From contig NZ_CP011924.1 in assembly GCF_000238315.3 (NCBI RefSeq), positions 2,671,501 to 2,735,500 on the forward strand: 64,000 nucleotides of DNA. The letters are read 5' to 3'. Positions 1 to 9,741 of this stretch are shown here, one piece after another (position 1 is the stretch's first letter; each line of letters starts with the position of its first letter). Under the pieces are notes generated by a model. It saw only the letters and a program-made list of their open reading frames with translations, did not search any database and had not been told where the DNA came from. The stretch comes from Pseudoalteromonas piscicida. Its GTDB lineage: Bacteria > Pseudomonadota > Gammaproteobacteria > Enterobacterales > Alteromonadaceae. The position numbers were made by a program, and so were the translations under genes.

Positions 1-22
1 CATTCATATTATTCCTTATGAA

Positions 23-355
23 TTATAGATAACTCTCTTGATGTATTCGCACGAACAACTTAGTGCCAATTTTACTGTAATCTATTTTGTATTCTCGACC
101 GTCTAAAGCCTGAATAAACAGCAACCGTTTTACTTCACCAAATACATCAATACTCGAAACGTGGACGACCTCTAAATAACGCTCTTTAGCTTCTCTTCGA
201 TTTCTAGGTAAGTCTTCCTTAAAAGGCACCAAACCATTTGCAGTCACCTTGATTTTTGGGTGTGCTTCACCATTTACAATCACAAGATCTAACTTCTTCT
301 CTTTGTGAATAATGGTATTACGCCCACTTTTAATATAGGCCGTTTCTAAGCTCAT
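23..355 (-). CDS. Hypothetical protein, 110 aa
   Basis: I do not recognise this protein. It is soluble-looking, with no signal peptide or membrane segment, and rich in Lys, Arg and Ile/Val, with alternating hydrophobic strands in the C-terminal half that suggest a small beta-rich fold. The ATG is preceded by an AGGA about nine bases upstream, which supports the start. It lies 22 bases downstream of the membrane-protein gene at 378-1097 on the same strand, so the two are probably co-transcribed. Function unknown. Confidence 0.6.
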   Translation of the reverse strand: MSLETAYIKSGRNTIIHKEKKLDLVIVNGEAHPKIKVTANGLVPFKEDLPRNRREAKERYLEVVHVSSIDVFGEVKRLLFIQALDGREYKIDYSKIGTKLFVRIHQESYL

Positions 356-377
356 ATTGGTGTATCCTGTTACATCT

Positions 378-1097
378 TCAGTAGGTGGTTTGTTCTTCTA
401 ACAATGCTTTTACCACCTCTTTAGGGTTAAGTTTCCAGCGGTTTAACATGACTGAAAATTGCCAAATATCCCTGTCTAAGGCAGTCGCGGGGATCAATAA
501 ATCATATCCCGTCACTGTCTTTAAATTATCCATCCGGTTTGCAAACATTGCCATTAAACCAGTATATTCTTTTCCCGCCTTGGAGCGAAAAACGGTTTCT
601 TCTATCAACCATTCAGATGGGCAGTTGCCATTTTCACAATGCATTTTAACAGCTTGTAAAAAAATATGCCGCTGCTCGATCAATAATTTACCCGCAAGTC
701 TAGGTGTTAAATTTAATAAAAACGCATCAATATCATTAAGTTTAATACCAACTGCATTTAACTCAAGTGTTTCAACACCTTGTTGAACTTTGGGAATGCC
801 GCTGGAATGGAAGTTTACAATGGATAGCAGCCAAGCTCCATATTTATGCACATACCTAAACTCTTGTTCTGTAAAATATAAACTAAAATATGGTTGCTGA
901 CTTTTGAGAAAGCCAACAAAAATAGCCACTAACATGGCGCTGGCAAGAAATATTTCTACAATAGTAATAGCTGTACCACGCAAGTTGACAAAAAGCATGA
1001 TAACAACCAATCCAATTGCACCAACCAGCATAAATTCAACGCCATTGCGGTCAGCGGTTGCACGTAGTTTTGCTTCAAGCATGTGTATACCAGACAT
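378..1097 (-). CDS. Hypothetical membrane protein, 239 aa
   Basis: Two hydrophobic segments near the N-terminus (about residues 22-39 and 44-64) form a membrane hairpin. They are followed by a cytoplasmic-looking domain of about 170 residues with no motif I recognise. A second in-frame ATG five codons in is possible; neither start has a strong ribosome binding site. It probably forms a two-gene unit with the small protein downstream. It is transcribed divergently from the RND operon at 1311, with about 210 bases between them that must hold both promoters. Confidence 0.6.
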   Translation of the reverse strand: MSGIHMLEAKLRATADRNGVEFMLVGAIGLVVIMLFVNLRGTAITIVEIFLASAMLVAIFVGFLKSQQPYFSLYFTEQEFRYVHKYGAWLLSIVNFHSSGIPKVQQGVETLELNAVGIKLNDIDAFLLNLTPRLAGKLLIEQRHIFLQAVKMHCENGNCPSEWLIEETVFRSKAGKEYTGLMAMFANRMDNLKTVTGYDLLIPATALDRDIWQFSVMLNRWKLNPKEVVKALLEEQTTY

Positions 1098-1310
1098 AAA
1101 AGATGTACATGATGATCGCCCATGCGACTAATTTACGTATTGTGATGCATCGTTTACATGAATGACTGTGTTTCATAATATTTAATTTAGGTACAAACAC
1201 TTAAATTGAATTACATTTTCGTTTAATGCACAAATTTACAGGATATGCCGTCGACTTTGTTAGCCTTTAATTTTGTAAACTAGAGACAAATTATAATCTG
1301 GGTCACTTTT

Positions 1311-2363
1311 ATGCGTCATCAATCAGGAAAAGCACTGTTTCCTTTTATCATTGTAGTGCTAGTCGTCATCAGCGGCTATTTATATTTACCAGCCTCGGAA
1401 GGCAAAATGAGTGGCAACTCGGCACCCGTAACCTCCGTTCAAGCTCATACCGTAACCAAAGAGGAACGTATTATTGCTGTTCACTCTATTGGTTCCGCCA
1501 GAGCAAATCAAGCTATCAACGTGAGTAGCGCCCAAAGCGACTATGTGGCAGCCCTATATTTCGATGACGGAGACGTAGTAAAAAAAGGCGATCAGCTAGT
1601 CCAGTTGCGTGATGCCGAAGAGAAACTCGATATCGAAGCGCTGAAAGTGACGCTAAAGGAAGAAATTAGACAACTAAACCGCCTTAAAGACCTCGCAAAA
1701 ACTCAATCGGCGGCTCGCTCTCAACTAGAAGCGCAATCAGCAAAGGTAGACACCTTAACTGCACAATTAGAAGCCACCAAAACAAAACTCGCCGAGATGA
1801 CCATTTATGCGCCATTTGATGGATTATTGGGTACTCGAAATGTCTCTATCGGTAGCTTCGTAAACAACAATACAGTGATCACCACACTCGATGACATTAG
1901 CATCATTAAAGTGGATTTTCAGGTACCAGAAAAATACCTAGCGCAACTACAACTTGGTATGCAAGTGAATGCACAAAGCGAAGCTTACCCAGAGCAACTA
2001 TTTACCGGTAAAGTCTCCCATATTGACCCGCGCATTAATGAACAAACGCGCTCGGTACGAGTGACAGCGAGCTTCACCAATCTAGACCATAAACTTCGCC
2101 CTGGTATGCTACTACATATGGGACTCGAACTGGCTCGATTACAAGCCCTTGTGGTGCCAGAAAAAAGCATCATTCCAAGACAAGATAAGCATTTTGTATT
2201 TGTCATTGACGACCAAGGTAAAGCGCAACAACGCGAAGTACACCTGCAAACTCGCTTTAGCGGCTGGGTAGCTATCGATGAAGGGCTTACAGAGGGACAA
2301 CAAGTGATCACGGAAGGCACCCTGAAGATCCGCTCAGGCTCAAAAGTTGAAGTAAAGGGGTAA
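1311..2363 (+). CDS. RND efflux periplasmic adaptor (MFP family)
   Basis: Membrane fusion protein that would link the inner-membrane RND pump encoded just downstream to an outer-membrane TolC-type channel. The 350-residue protein has an uncleaved or signal-type hydrophobic segment at about residues 9-28. A lipoyl half-domain, a helical hairpin (about residues 100-160, Gln/Glu/Lys/Ala rich) and a second lipoyl half follow, the last beginning at APFDGLLG. The C-terminal beta-barrel and membrane-proximal domains complete the family layout at normal length. It lies six bases before the pump gene. No outer-membrane channel gene is present, so the pump presumably uses a TolC encoded elsewhere. The substrate cannot be read from the sequence. 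Confidence 0.9.
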   Translation: MRHQSGKALFPFIIVVLVVISGYLYLPASEGKMSGNSAPVTSVQAHTVTKEERIIAVHSIGSARANQAINVSSAQSDYVAALYFDDGDVVKKGDQLVQLRDAEEKLDIEALKVTLKEEIRQLNRLKDLAKTQSAARSQLEAQSAKVDTLTAQLEATKTKLAEMTIYAPFDGLLGTRNVSIGSFVNNNTVITTLDDISIIKVDFQVPEKYLAQLQLGMQVNAQSEAYPEQLFTGKVSHIDPRINEQTRSVRVTASFTNLDHKLRPGMLLHMGLELARLQALVVPEKSIIPRQDKHFVFVIDDQGKAQQREVHLQTRFSGWVAIDEGLTEGQQVITEGTLKIRSGSKVEVKG

Positions 2364-2369
2364 GGCGAC

Positions 2370-5300
2370 GTGAGAATCACTGATACGGCGGTAAAGCGCC
2401 CGATCTTCGCGATCGTCATTAACTTACTGCTGCTGACCTTTGGCTTAGTGGCATTTACTATGCTACCGCTGCGCGAATACCCTGATATTGAAACTCCAAT
2501 AGTCAGTGTAAGTACTAACTGCACAGGCGCATCGGCGGAAGTTGTAGAAACCAAGATCACCCAAGTATTAGAAAACCGGATTTCGGGGATCGAAGGGATC
2601 AAAAGCATAAATTCCAGTAGCCGCAACGGTAGCTCCAATATCACTATCGAATTTAATATCGATCGCGATATCGACGCTGCTGCAAATGATGTCCGTGAGC
2701 GGGTTTCTCGTGCGCTAGATAGACTACCAGAACAAGTTAGGCCGCCTGAAGTATCGAAATCAAACAGCGATGAAAGCCCTATCGCTTGGTTTGTACTCAA
2801 TAGCGAAACCATGGATACCTTACAGCTTTCAGACTACGCCCAGCGCTTTATCGTTGACCGTCTGGCGGTTGTTGATGGCGTATCAAATGTACGTATTGGC
2901 GGTGAACGTCAATACGCCATGAAGATTTGGCTAGACCGAAAGGCGATGGCTGCTCGTGGAGTCACAAGCAGTGATATTGAACAAGTGCTACGCAGAGAAA
3001 ACGTAGAATTACCCGCTGGCGAAATAGAATCCGTTGACCGTGATTTTTCTGTTCGTATTGCCAGAAGCTATAAGACTCAAGAAGACTTTGACAACCTAGT
3101 AATTAAGCGCGGTGAACAAGGCTATTTGGTGCGACTTGGTGAAGTCGCGCAGGTGGTACTTGAAGCCGCTGACGACGAAAGTACCTTCCGTGGTAATGGT
3201 AAAAATATGATTGGCCTTGGCGTTGTCAAGCAAGCTAAAGCCAATACGCTAGAAGTGGTCGACAACGCCCGTAAAGAGCTTGAAAAAATAAAACGCAACC
3301 TGCCTCAAGGCACCACCATAGAAGACAGCTACGATTCTTCTATTTTTATCCGTGAGTCCATTGCTGAAGTATACAGCACACTTGCGATTGCCATGGCGTT
3401 GGTAGTACTCGTTATCTACATCTTCCTTGGCAATATCCGCGCTACGCTGATCCCTGCTGTTACCGTGCCGGTAGCCTTAGTTGCAACCTTTATGTTCTTA
3501 CTGGCCATGGGGTATTCTATCAACTTGCTGACGCTGCTTGCACTTGTGCTTGCCATCGGCCTTGTGGTCGATGACGCCATTGTAATGCTAGAAAATATCT
3601 ACCGCCGCATCGAGCTTGGCGAACCTAAGTTACTGGCAGCGTACCGTGGCGCGCGTGAAGTAGGCTTTGCCATCATTGCAACAACGCTGGTTTTGGTTGC
3701 CGTATTTATTCCCTTGGTCTTTATGGATGGTCGTATTGGTGTCCTATTTACCGAGTTTGCCTTTGCAGTAAGTGCTGCGGTACTGTTCTCCAGCATTACC
3801 GCGTTGACCTTGTCTCCAGCCCTTTGCTCCAAAGTGTTAAAGCCTAGCAATAAAGAAAACCGCTTTAGTCAGTGGATGGACCGTCAATTTGGACGACTTG
3901 AACAAGGGTATCGTCGAGTTTTACAAGACAACTTATCGCGTAAATACAGCCTGATTGTGATGTTGGCACTGGCGGGCTTTACCAGCTACAGCCTGTTTAA
4001 ACAGATCCCGTCTGAACTGACACCAAAAGAAGACCGCGGTACTTTCTTCGTTATGATGAATGGCCCAGAAGGGGCAAGCTACGAAAACAACTCGCAAAAT
4101 ATGGCAAAAATTGAAGAGCGCCTACTTCCTTATGTAGACTCAGAGGAACTTAGCCGCGTGCTTATTCGCGTGCCTGGTTGGGGTGGTCAAGGCGGTGTTG
4201 CTATTATCGGCATGCCAGACTGGGATGAGCGAAAACGCTCTACTTGGGAAGTCATGGATGAGATCAGCGGTAAAATGCAAGATGTTACAGATATTCGCGC
4301 CTTTGCTATTATGCGCCGTGGTATTGGCGGCGGCGGTAACTCACGTCCCATTGAGTTTGTACTGCAAGGCAACGACTATGACGAATTGGCCGCATGGCGC
4401 GATCGCATTCTAGAACGCGCACGAGAAAATAAAGGACTGGTTCGTCTCGATCACGATTACAAAGAAACCTTCCCACAGTTTTTGATAAGCATTGATAAAA
4501 CCAAAGCTGCAGACTTAGGCGTGTCGGTAAGTGCTATAGGCCAAACGCTAGAAACCATGCTGGGACAACGTCGTGTTACCACCTTTATTGACCGCGGTGA
4601 AGAATACGATGTGATTTTAAAAGGCACTAAAGCCGACTTCTCTGCTCCAGATAATATTTCTGATATTTATGTGAAATCTCGTAGCGATGAGCTCGTGCCA
4701 TTAGACAGTTTGATCACTATAAAAGAAGAAGCCACGGCTTCTCGATTAAACCGCTACAACCGTATGCGCGCGATAACTATCACGGCAAACCTCGCAGGCG
4801 ACTATACACTGGAGCAAGCGCTCGACTTTTTAAATAAAGTTGCCGCCGAAGAGAATGATATCGACGGTGCCATCGACTACAAAGGCGAGTCACAGCTGTT
4901 TTATGAAGGTGCATCAGCGATGACCTATGTGTTTATTCTGGCGCTCACGGTTACGTTCTTGGTATTAGCCGCACAGTTTGAAAGCTTTGTCCATCCACTG
5001 GTTATCATGCTCACCGTACCGCTGGGTTTAGTTGGTGCAATGTATGGGTTATTTATTACCGACAGCACGCTAAACATTTATAGCCAAATTGGTATTGTCA
5101 TGTTGATTGGCCTTAGTGCCAAAAACGGTATCTTAATCGTGGAATTTGCTAACCAATTGCGTGACAAAGGCATTGCCTTCGAACAAGCCATTGTTGATGC
5201 TGCTGCGCAGCGATTAAGACCTATTATTATGACCTCGCTAACAACCGTGATGAGCTCTATCCCGCTTGTGTTTGCAACAGGTCCAGGGTTCGAAAGCCGC

Positions 5301-5468
5301 ATGGTGATCGGTGTCGTGATTTTTGCCGGTGTCAGTGTTGCCACCATTTTAACCTTGTTTGTTATCCCAACCGCCTATACTTTACTAGCTAAGAAGACGC
5401 AATCTCCAGAAGAGACGACAAAACGTCTTGAGGAGCAGTCGAAACAACATCCTGAGCAGGAGGTATAA
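2370..5468 (+). CDS. RND efflux pump inner-membrane permease (AcrB/MexB-like)
   Basis: Proton-driven exporter of the hydrophobe/amphiphile efflux RND family, 1032 residues, the normal size. It has TM1 at the N-terminus, a large periplasmic loop, a TM2-6 block, a second loop and a TM8-12 block. The paired aspartates of TM4 that carry protons are present at residues 401-402 (VVDDAIVMLEN). Translation starts at GTG 2370, six bases after the adaptor stop. The stop codon overlaps the msrA start by one base (TAATG), so efflux and methionine repair are translationally linked. No regulator gene is adjacent. Confidence 0.93.
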   Translation: MRITDTAVKRPIFAIVINLLLLTFGLVAFTMLPLREYPDIETPIVSVSTNCTGASAEVVETKITQVLENRISGIEGIKSINSSSRNGSSNITIEFNIDRDIDAAANDVRERVSRALDRLPEQVRPPEVSKSNSDESPIAWFVLNSETMDTLQLSDYAQRFIVDRLAVVDGVSNVRIGGERQYAMKIWLDRKAMAARGVTSSDIEQVLRRENVELPAGEIESVDRDFSVRIARSYKTQEDFDNLVIKRGEQGYLVRLGEVAQVVLEAADDESTFRGNGKNMIGLGVVKQAKANTLEVVDNARKELEKIKRNLPQGTTIEDSYDSSIFIRESIAEVYSTLAIAMALVVLVIYIFLGNIRATLIPAVTVPVALVATFMFLLAMGYSINLLTLLALVLAIGLVVDDAIVMLENIYRRIELGEPKLLAAYRGAREVGFAIIATTLVLVAVFIPLVFMDGRIGVLFTEFAFAVSAAVLFSSITALTLSPALCSKVLKPSNKENRFSQWMDRQFGRLEQGYRRVLQDNLSRKYSLIVMLALAGFTSYSLFKQIPSELTPKEDRGTFFVMMNGPEGASYENNSQNMAKIEERLLPYVDSEELSRVLIRVPGWGGQGGVAIIGMPDWDERKRSTWEVMDEISGKMQDVTDIRAFAIMRRGIGGGGNSRPIEFVLQGNDYDELAAWRDRILERARENKGLVRLDHDYKETFPQFLISIDKTKAADLGVSVSAIGQTLETMLGQRRVTTFIDRGEEYDVILKGTKADFSAPDNISDIYVKSRSDELVPLDSLITIKEEATASRLNRYNRMRAITITANLAGDYTLEQALDFLNKVAAEENDIDGAIDYKGESQLFYEGASAMTYVFILALTVTFLVLAAQFESFVHPLVIMLTVPLGLVGAMYGLFITDSTLNIYSQIGIVMLIGLSAKNGILIVEFANQLRDKGIAFEQAIVDAAAQRLRPIIMTSLTTVMSSIPLVFATGPGFESRMVIGVVIFAGVSVATILTLFVIPTAYTLLAKKTQSPEETTKRLEEQSKQHPEQEV

Positions 5469-6001
5469 TGGCAACTTTACGAACCGCAACTTTTGGTGGT
5501 GGTTGTTTTTGGTGTATTGATGCGGCATTTCGCCGCGTCAATGGTGTTGAGTCAGTGCAGTCAGGTTACGCAGGTGGCCACACAGATAATCCCACCTATC
5601 AAATGATATGTCGGGGAGACAGTGGTCATGCTGAGGTAGTCCAACTGCAATTTGATGCCGATATTGTCAGCTTTGATACTTTGCTTAATATGTTTTTTAC
5701 CCTGCATGACCCAACGCAGTTGAATCGCCAAGGCAACGACATTGGTACTCAGTACCGTAGTGTGGTGTTTTATCATGACCAGCAGCAACAGCAACAAACT
5801 CAAGATTGTATTGCGCAACTTCAAAACCAGTTAAGTGAAAAAATAGTGACTGAGGTTAGCCCTGCGCCTGAATTTTATCCTGCTGAGCACTATCACCAAG
5901 ATTATTACACTGAAAACCCAAACCAAGGCTATTGCAGTGTGATGATTGCCCCTAAAATTGCAAAATTTGAAAGCCATTTTGCGGCGAATTTAAAGCACTA
6001 A
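5468..6001 (+). CDS. msrA: Peptide methionine-S-sulfoxide reductase MsrA
   Basis: Reduces the S epimer of methionine sulfoxide in proteins, using thioredoxin. The 177-residue protein carries the GCFWC active-site motif at residues 13-17 and the conserved segments GYAGG, GHAEVVQ and AEHYHQDYY. It is a short, single-domain cytosolic form without a signal peptide. Its ATG overlaps the stop of the RND permease, so it is the third gene of that operon. A perfect inverted repeat follows the stop codon. Oxidative damage repair beside an efflux pump suggests a shared stress response, which is inference. Confidence 0.95.
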   Translation: MATLRTATFGGGCFWCIDAAFRRVNGVESVQSGYAGGHTDNPTYQMICRGDSGHAEVVQLQFDADIVSFDTLLNMFFTLHDPTQLNRQGNDIGTQYRSVVFYHDQQQQQQTQDCIAQLQNQLSEKIVTEVSPAPEFYPAEHYHQDYYTENPNQGYCSVMIAPKIAKFESHFAANLKH

Positions 6002-6009
6002 ACTTGTGT

Positions 6010-6035
6010 GCCGAACGCAATAGATTGCGTTCGGC
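6010..6035. terminator. Inverted repeat between convergent genes
   Basis: A perfect 12-bp inverted repeat (arm GCCGAACGCAAT) with a 2-base spacer lies between the convergent msrA and 6043 genes. It would fold into a very stable hairpin in either transcript. There is no clear U-tract on either side, so factor-independent termination is plausible but not certain. Confidence 0.6.
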
Positions 6036-6042
6036 TTACGCC

Positions 6043-7020
6043 TTACGGCAACATAGGTATAGCAAATACATAAAAGCTGGTGCGGCCATCTTTAATCCGC
6101 AAATGCCCACGCATTACTTCCATTTCTAAATTCGCCGTATCACCAGGTCTTAAGGTATCTAAGCCTTTAAGCGGAACAACACCTGAATTGATTAACTGGG
6201 CGTTGTGTTTAATGACCTGCGGAATATCTTCGCTCATATCCACACCCAAGAATTCAAACACATCAATCACAATACGGCTAAATTCAGTATAAAGCTTGTC
6301 AAAAATCCCCGGAGTCAAGGTATCTATCAAATCGAGGATCCACGGCAACTCTACCTTTGTCGTCACCACAGGCTTAAAGCTGGAAATTAACGGATCTAAC
6401 TCAAGCTGCTGGGTACGTACATCATACTTACCTTTGATGGTGACATTTTCGTTGTTAATATAGACATGGATATAAATATTCATCCCAAGCTGTTTCTTAC
6501 GAAACTTAGCGTAAGACTTCAAATCGAAACCATCGATCAGCACCGGTACTTTATTTTGCGCATCGACTCTACCTGCAATTTTCATATGCATAGTGCCGTA
6601 GAGACTAGTCGTGTGGCTCACTTTATTTGAACTAGATTGCGCGGCAATATTGTTGACGATATCGGTCGTCAACTCTTTGTAGTTATGTTCCACATTCGAA
6701 AATTGCTGATGAATGATATCTGACACCTGCGTATACATTTCCTTTGGACCTTGGCTAGATGTTGTCCTGCCAGTAGACCAACACTCTCCACCAGTATAAA
6801 TCACAGGCACTGATATAGGCGTTAGATGATCGTTGCCGGGGTGGCGATAGTACATCATGCTGCGGATCCGACTACAGGTTTGCGATGGCGCGTTAAACCA
6901 AGCGAAATCGCCCGTCATTGATTGTGTTGAAAATTGAGGTTCAAGCTGATTTTCAGGTAGTGAGGCTTGCGCTGATGTGACAATCCCAAGCGTGAGTAAC
7001 CCAAATAATAGTGACTTCAT
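6043..7020 (-). CDS. Hypothetical exported protein, 325 aa
   Basis: I do not recognise the family. A typical signal peptide (MKSLLFGLLTLGIVTSAQAS) starts at the ATG at 7020, preceded by AAGGAA seven bases upstream. An upstream in-frame start at 7107 would add 29 residues ahead of the signal and is rejected. The mature protein is beta-rich, with Cys in its N-terminal third and a long middle segment of alternating polar and hydrophobic residues. It is predicted periplasmic or outer-membrane associated. It is convergent with msrA, and its upstream region has been invaded by a MITE-like element at 7111. Confidence 0.7.
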   Translation of the reverse strand: MKSLLFGLLTLGIVTSAQASLPENQLEPQFSTQSMTGDFAWFNAPSQTCSRIRSMMYYRHPGNDHLTPISVPVIYTGGECWSTGRTTSSQGPKEMYTQVSDIIHQQFSNVEHNYKELTTDIVNNIAAQSSSNKVSHTTSLYGTMHMKIAGRVDAQNKVPVLIDGFDLKSYAKFRKKQLGMNIYIHVYINNENVTIKGKYDVRTQQLELDPLISSFKPVVTTKVELPWILDLIDTLTPGIFDKLYTEFSRIVIDVFEFLGVDMSEDIPQVIKHNAQLINSGVVPLKGLDTLRPGDTANLEMEVMRGHLRIKDGRTSFYVFAIPMLP

Positions 7021-7110
7021 GTTCTTTTCCTTAAGGTAGTAATAATACAAATCAAATCTATTATCAACCACACGTAAGGTAGAACACCAGTTACAAATGT
7101 AATGCAACTA

Positions 7111-7373
7111 GGGCCTGTTGATCTTTCAAGTTTGTTTTTGCAGCAGTTTGACTGGTATTTATACAAGGCAGAGCCTGAGTAGCATAGTTATTCTATGTAA
7201 GTCAGGTGATAACACAGTAGAAATGCCAGTCAGGCGCTGCCCTTTGGGTTCACCTGAGTGCGCTTTGTTCATTGTTGCTCAACTTTTGCCTAGATTACTA
7301 GGCGGCAAGTCGAGCGTCGCGATCAAAACACACTCAGAAGAACAAAAATCAAACAGCAAAGGTCAACAGGCCC
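7111..7373 (+). mobile_element. MITE-like element, copy 1 (263 bp)
   Basis: Non-coding element of 263 bp bounded by 16-bp terminal inverted repeats (GGGCCTGTTGAYCTTT) and flanked on both sides by TA, the expected target duplication of IS630/mariner-type transposition. The centre holds an imperfect internal hairpin (GCTCAACTT...AAGTCGAGC with CCTAG...CTAGG inside). An 89-codon reading frame across it is incidental. The second full copy, in opposite orientation, is at 10830-11092 and has exactly the same length. No transposase is encoded, so movement would need one supplied from elsewhere. Confidence 0.8.
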
Positions 7374-7445
7374 TAAATGATAAATAAGAAAAGTGATCCA
7401 TTACTCATGATGGATCACTCTGGGTATTGAAAAACAGTTAACGCA

Positions 7446-9308
7446 TTAGAAGCTGTAGCTCACACCAACGTAGGCTTGTCTACCTAGTGGCTTATAGCCC
7501 AGTAAAGAGCCATCTTTTGCTTCGCCCGCTGTGGCATTGAAATAACGCTTATCGGTTAGGTTTTCAATTCGGCCATTTAACTTGAATCCATTGAAAAACG
7601 TATAGTTAGCAGCTAAATTAAACAGCGTATATGACGGTAAAGTCACTGTATATGCACCTTCAGCTCCCCATACTTTATCGTCGCGATTACCTCTATGGAC
7701 TAAGGTCAGTGTTGCGTCGACATTTTCCCACTCTTTACTGACTGAATAAGTTAAGGTGCGTCTCGCTCTGCGCTGTAATTGCTTGTCAGTATCAGCGTCT
7801 TTAGCACTCACATAGCTCGCATTTACCGTATGCTCGATACCAAAGTTGTCTTCAATTTCAACAGAAAGATCAGCACCTTCAAAGTCAGCGCGCTGAACAT
7901 TGTAAGGGATGTATTTCCATTTATCATTTTGCTGATAAACGATTTTATCGGTAATACGGTTATCGTATACCGCAGCTTCCACACGGAAGTTCTTGCCGCT
8001 CCATGTGACAATAATTTCGTTATTAGTGGCTTCTTCCGGCTTAATATTTGGGTTAGGCAGATAGTAAGGACTATCAATCACAAACGCCTGTGATAAAGAA
8101 GGTGCTCTAAAGGCAGTACCATGATTCAACTTAACACTCAGGCCATCCATGAGTTGCTTGCCTACAGCAACCGTGTAGGTGTTTGCATGACCATGAAAAT
8201 CATAATCATCCGTTCTCAGTACAACCTCTGCCAGCCAATTTTCATCGTTGTAAAACCCACCTAGTGCTAAAGATAAGTTATCACGCTCAGGCTCTGAAAA
8301 AGAGGCGGTAGAATCACCAACATCTTCATTTAGAAAGGTAAAGTTACCCGTGAAGATCAAAGCTTCGGTTAAACTATATTGCGACTGATATTCAAATTGG
8401 CTGCGTTTGGTGACATAAGCGTTATCGTCAGCACTATTACCGATTTGAACGTTTTGTTCCTTACCTAAGCTGTATGACGCACTTTGACTAAACTTGTCAG
8501 TACGTCTTTTCCACGCCAACTTATTGGTGTAGTTATGGAAACGGTAAGCATCACTACCAAAAGAGTCATACTCCCCCTCACCTTCACTGTACTGTGAACG
8601 TAAGCTAAAAATGCCACTTTCTTCATCACCATACTGCACATTTAAACCGGCATTACCGTTATAATATCCATCACGGTCATGGTTTTTTGTGATTGCAGCT
8701 TCAGGGTCTTTCTCAATCACATCATAGCCATCGGTATGAGTGTAACCCGCATTAGCTGCAATACTAAACTTGTCTTTTTTGTAATTTACCGTTGCTTCGG
8801 TCTTGGAGTAATTGTTACTCCCAGTCGTAAGCGCGATTGTATTGTTATTCCCTTCGCGACTAATAATATTAATCACGCCAGCAATGGCATCTGAACCATA
8901 AATCGCAGCTTTGGCACCACGAATGATCTCAATCCTTTCGATGCTATTAAGTGGTAAATTAGTGAGCGAATTGTCACCGGAGTTTGCATCCGTCACTCGA
9001 ACCCCATCGATTAACACTAGCGTATGCTTAGCATCATTACCGCGTAGAAATAAACTCACGCTTTGGCCAAAGCCACCGTTTCTAACCGCTTGAATACCAG
9101 CGATATTATCGAGTAACGATACGACATCTTGAACCTTGCTTTTTTCAATATCAGCACGACCTATAACCGTAATGGCAGACAATGCGCTTTCTAGAGATTG
9201 TTCAAATTTATTGGCAGTAACAGTGATATGTTCAACATTTTGATCCGCAAATGCTGAAAAAGAGAGCGCCGTCGCTATCGCCGCGCTTAGAGCAGTTTTA
9301 TTTAACAT
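7446..9308 (-). CDS. btuB: TonB-dependent vitamin B12 receptor, BtuB-like
   Basis: Outer-membrane 22-strand barrel importing cobalamin with TonB/ExbBD energy. From the ATG at 9308 (AGGGGAAACC in front) the protein has 620 residues: a signal peptide ending ALSFSAFA, a TonB box EHITVTA, a plug domain (LIDGVRV, IERIEIIRG, YGSDAIAGVINI) and a barrel ending in the aromatic C-terminus VGVSYSF. The upstream in-frame start at 9344 is unlikely. A cobalamin riboswitch lies directly upstream, which is strong independent support for B12 as the substrate. The first third of the gene is duplicated exactly upstream (9742 onward). No btuCDF genes are in the window. Confidence 0.93.
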   Translation of the reverse strand: MLNKTALSAAIATALSFSAFADQNVEHITVTANKFEQSLESALSAITVIGRADIEKSKVQDVVSLLDNIAGIQAVRNGGFGQSVSLFLRGNDAKHTLVLIDGVRVTDANSGDNSLTNLPLNSIERIEIIRGAKAAIYGSDAIAGVINIISREGNNNTIALTTGSNNYSKTEATVNYKKDKFSIAANAGYTHTDGYDVIEKDPEAAITKNHDRDGYYNGNAGLNVQYGDEESGIFSLRSQYSEGEGEYDSFGSDAYRFHNYTNKLAWKRRTDKFSQSASYSLGKEQNVQIGNSADDNAYVTKRSQFEYQSQYSLTEALIFTGNFTFLNEDVGDSTASFSEPERDNLSLALGGFYNDENWLAEVVLRTDDYDFHGHANTYTVAVGKQLMDGLSVKLNHGTAFRAPSLSQAFVIDSPYYLPNPNIKPEEATNNEIIVTWSGKNFRVEAAVYDNRITDKIVYQQNDKWKYIPYNVQRADFEGADLSVEIEDNFGIEHTVNASYVSAKDADTDKQLQRRARRTLTYSVSKEWENVDATLTLVHRGNRDDKVWGAEGAYTVTLPSYTLFNLAANYTFFNGFKLNGRIENLTDKRYFNATAGEAKDGSLLGYKPLGRQAYVGVSYSF

Positions 9309-9354
9309 GGTTTCCCCTAACTTGTACCCACCGTACAAGAACACAAAGTGACTG

Positions 9355-9540
9355 TTTCAAGGCCGGTCTCCGGGCTCAGTAAATCTGCAGATTGGCAGTT
9401 CACTCTACCGTTGCGGGGGCAGCGCTGGCATAGAACCGATCCAAGCTAATCACGTGTAATAAACTGTCTTACTCAATTTATTATTGATTAACGCAATTAG
9501 ATGTTCCCTTGTGTTCGCACCAGTTTCCCGATTATCTATA
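9355..9540 (-). promoter_or_regulatory. Cobalamin riboswitch controlling full-length btuB
   Basis: Read on the minus strand, the leader contains the conserved core GCCCCCGCAACGGT and the B12 box GCCCGGAGACCGGCC, with the box about 50 bases before the btuB start codon. These are the signature segments of adenosylcobalamin riboswitches. Binding of the ligand should lower btuB expression, probably by hiding the ribosome binding site, because no clear terminator lies between box and gene. Limits are approximate. Confidence 0.92.
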
Positions 9541-9634
9541 CACTTAGCAACCACACTAGGTTGTGTACAGCACCTTGAAAATGCGAGGCTATTGTCTTGG
9601 GTTTCGGAATGATTGTCAATGGACGTCTAGAAAT

Positions 9635-9661
9635 CCAAAAGTGCAATCTATGCACTTTTGG
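9635..9661. repeat. 10-bp perfect inverted repeat, copy 1
   Basis: Arms CCAAAAGTGC and GCACTTTTGG are separated by seven bases, between the MITE fragment and the riboswitch. It is duplicated at 10783-10809. It could be a terminator stem for transcripts entering from upstream, or an operator. A U-tract is poorly developed, so its role is open. Confidence 0.55.
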
Positions 9662-9681
9662 AATGAAGGAAAGCGTAACTA

Positions 9682-9741
9682 GGGCCTGTTGACCTTTGCT
9701 GTTTGATTTTTGTTCTCCTGAGTGTGTTTTGATCGCGACGC
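9682..9741 (-). mobile_element. 60-bp fragment of the MITE-like element
   Basis: The first 60 bases match the left end of the full copy at 10830 (terminal repeat GGGCCTGTTGACCTTT and what follows) and then stop abruptly at the tandem-duplication joint. It is a by-product of the duplication, not a separate insertion. Confidence 0.88.

Larger units (their letters stand above)
8594..9741. repeat. 1148-bp tandem duplication, copy A
   Basis: This stretch is repeated immediately afterwards at 9742-10889, with no difference seen between the copies. It contains the 5' part of btuB, the riboswitch, the upstream promoter region and the first 60 bp of a MITE-like element. The first base that differs on each side fixes the boundaries, and there is no microhomology at the joint. 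Confidence 0.93.

Noticed and set aside
1985..2812. 275-codon frame antisense to the first RND genes
   Set aside because: It lies opposite two clearly real genes and is Ser/Arg/Cys-rich, as expected from a complementary strand.
7118..7387. 89-codon frame inside MITE copy 1
   Set aside because: It spans the terminal repeats and internal hairpin of a non-coding element; the related frame at 10684-11085 differs in its ending. No RBS of note.
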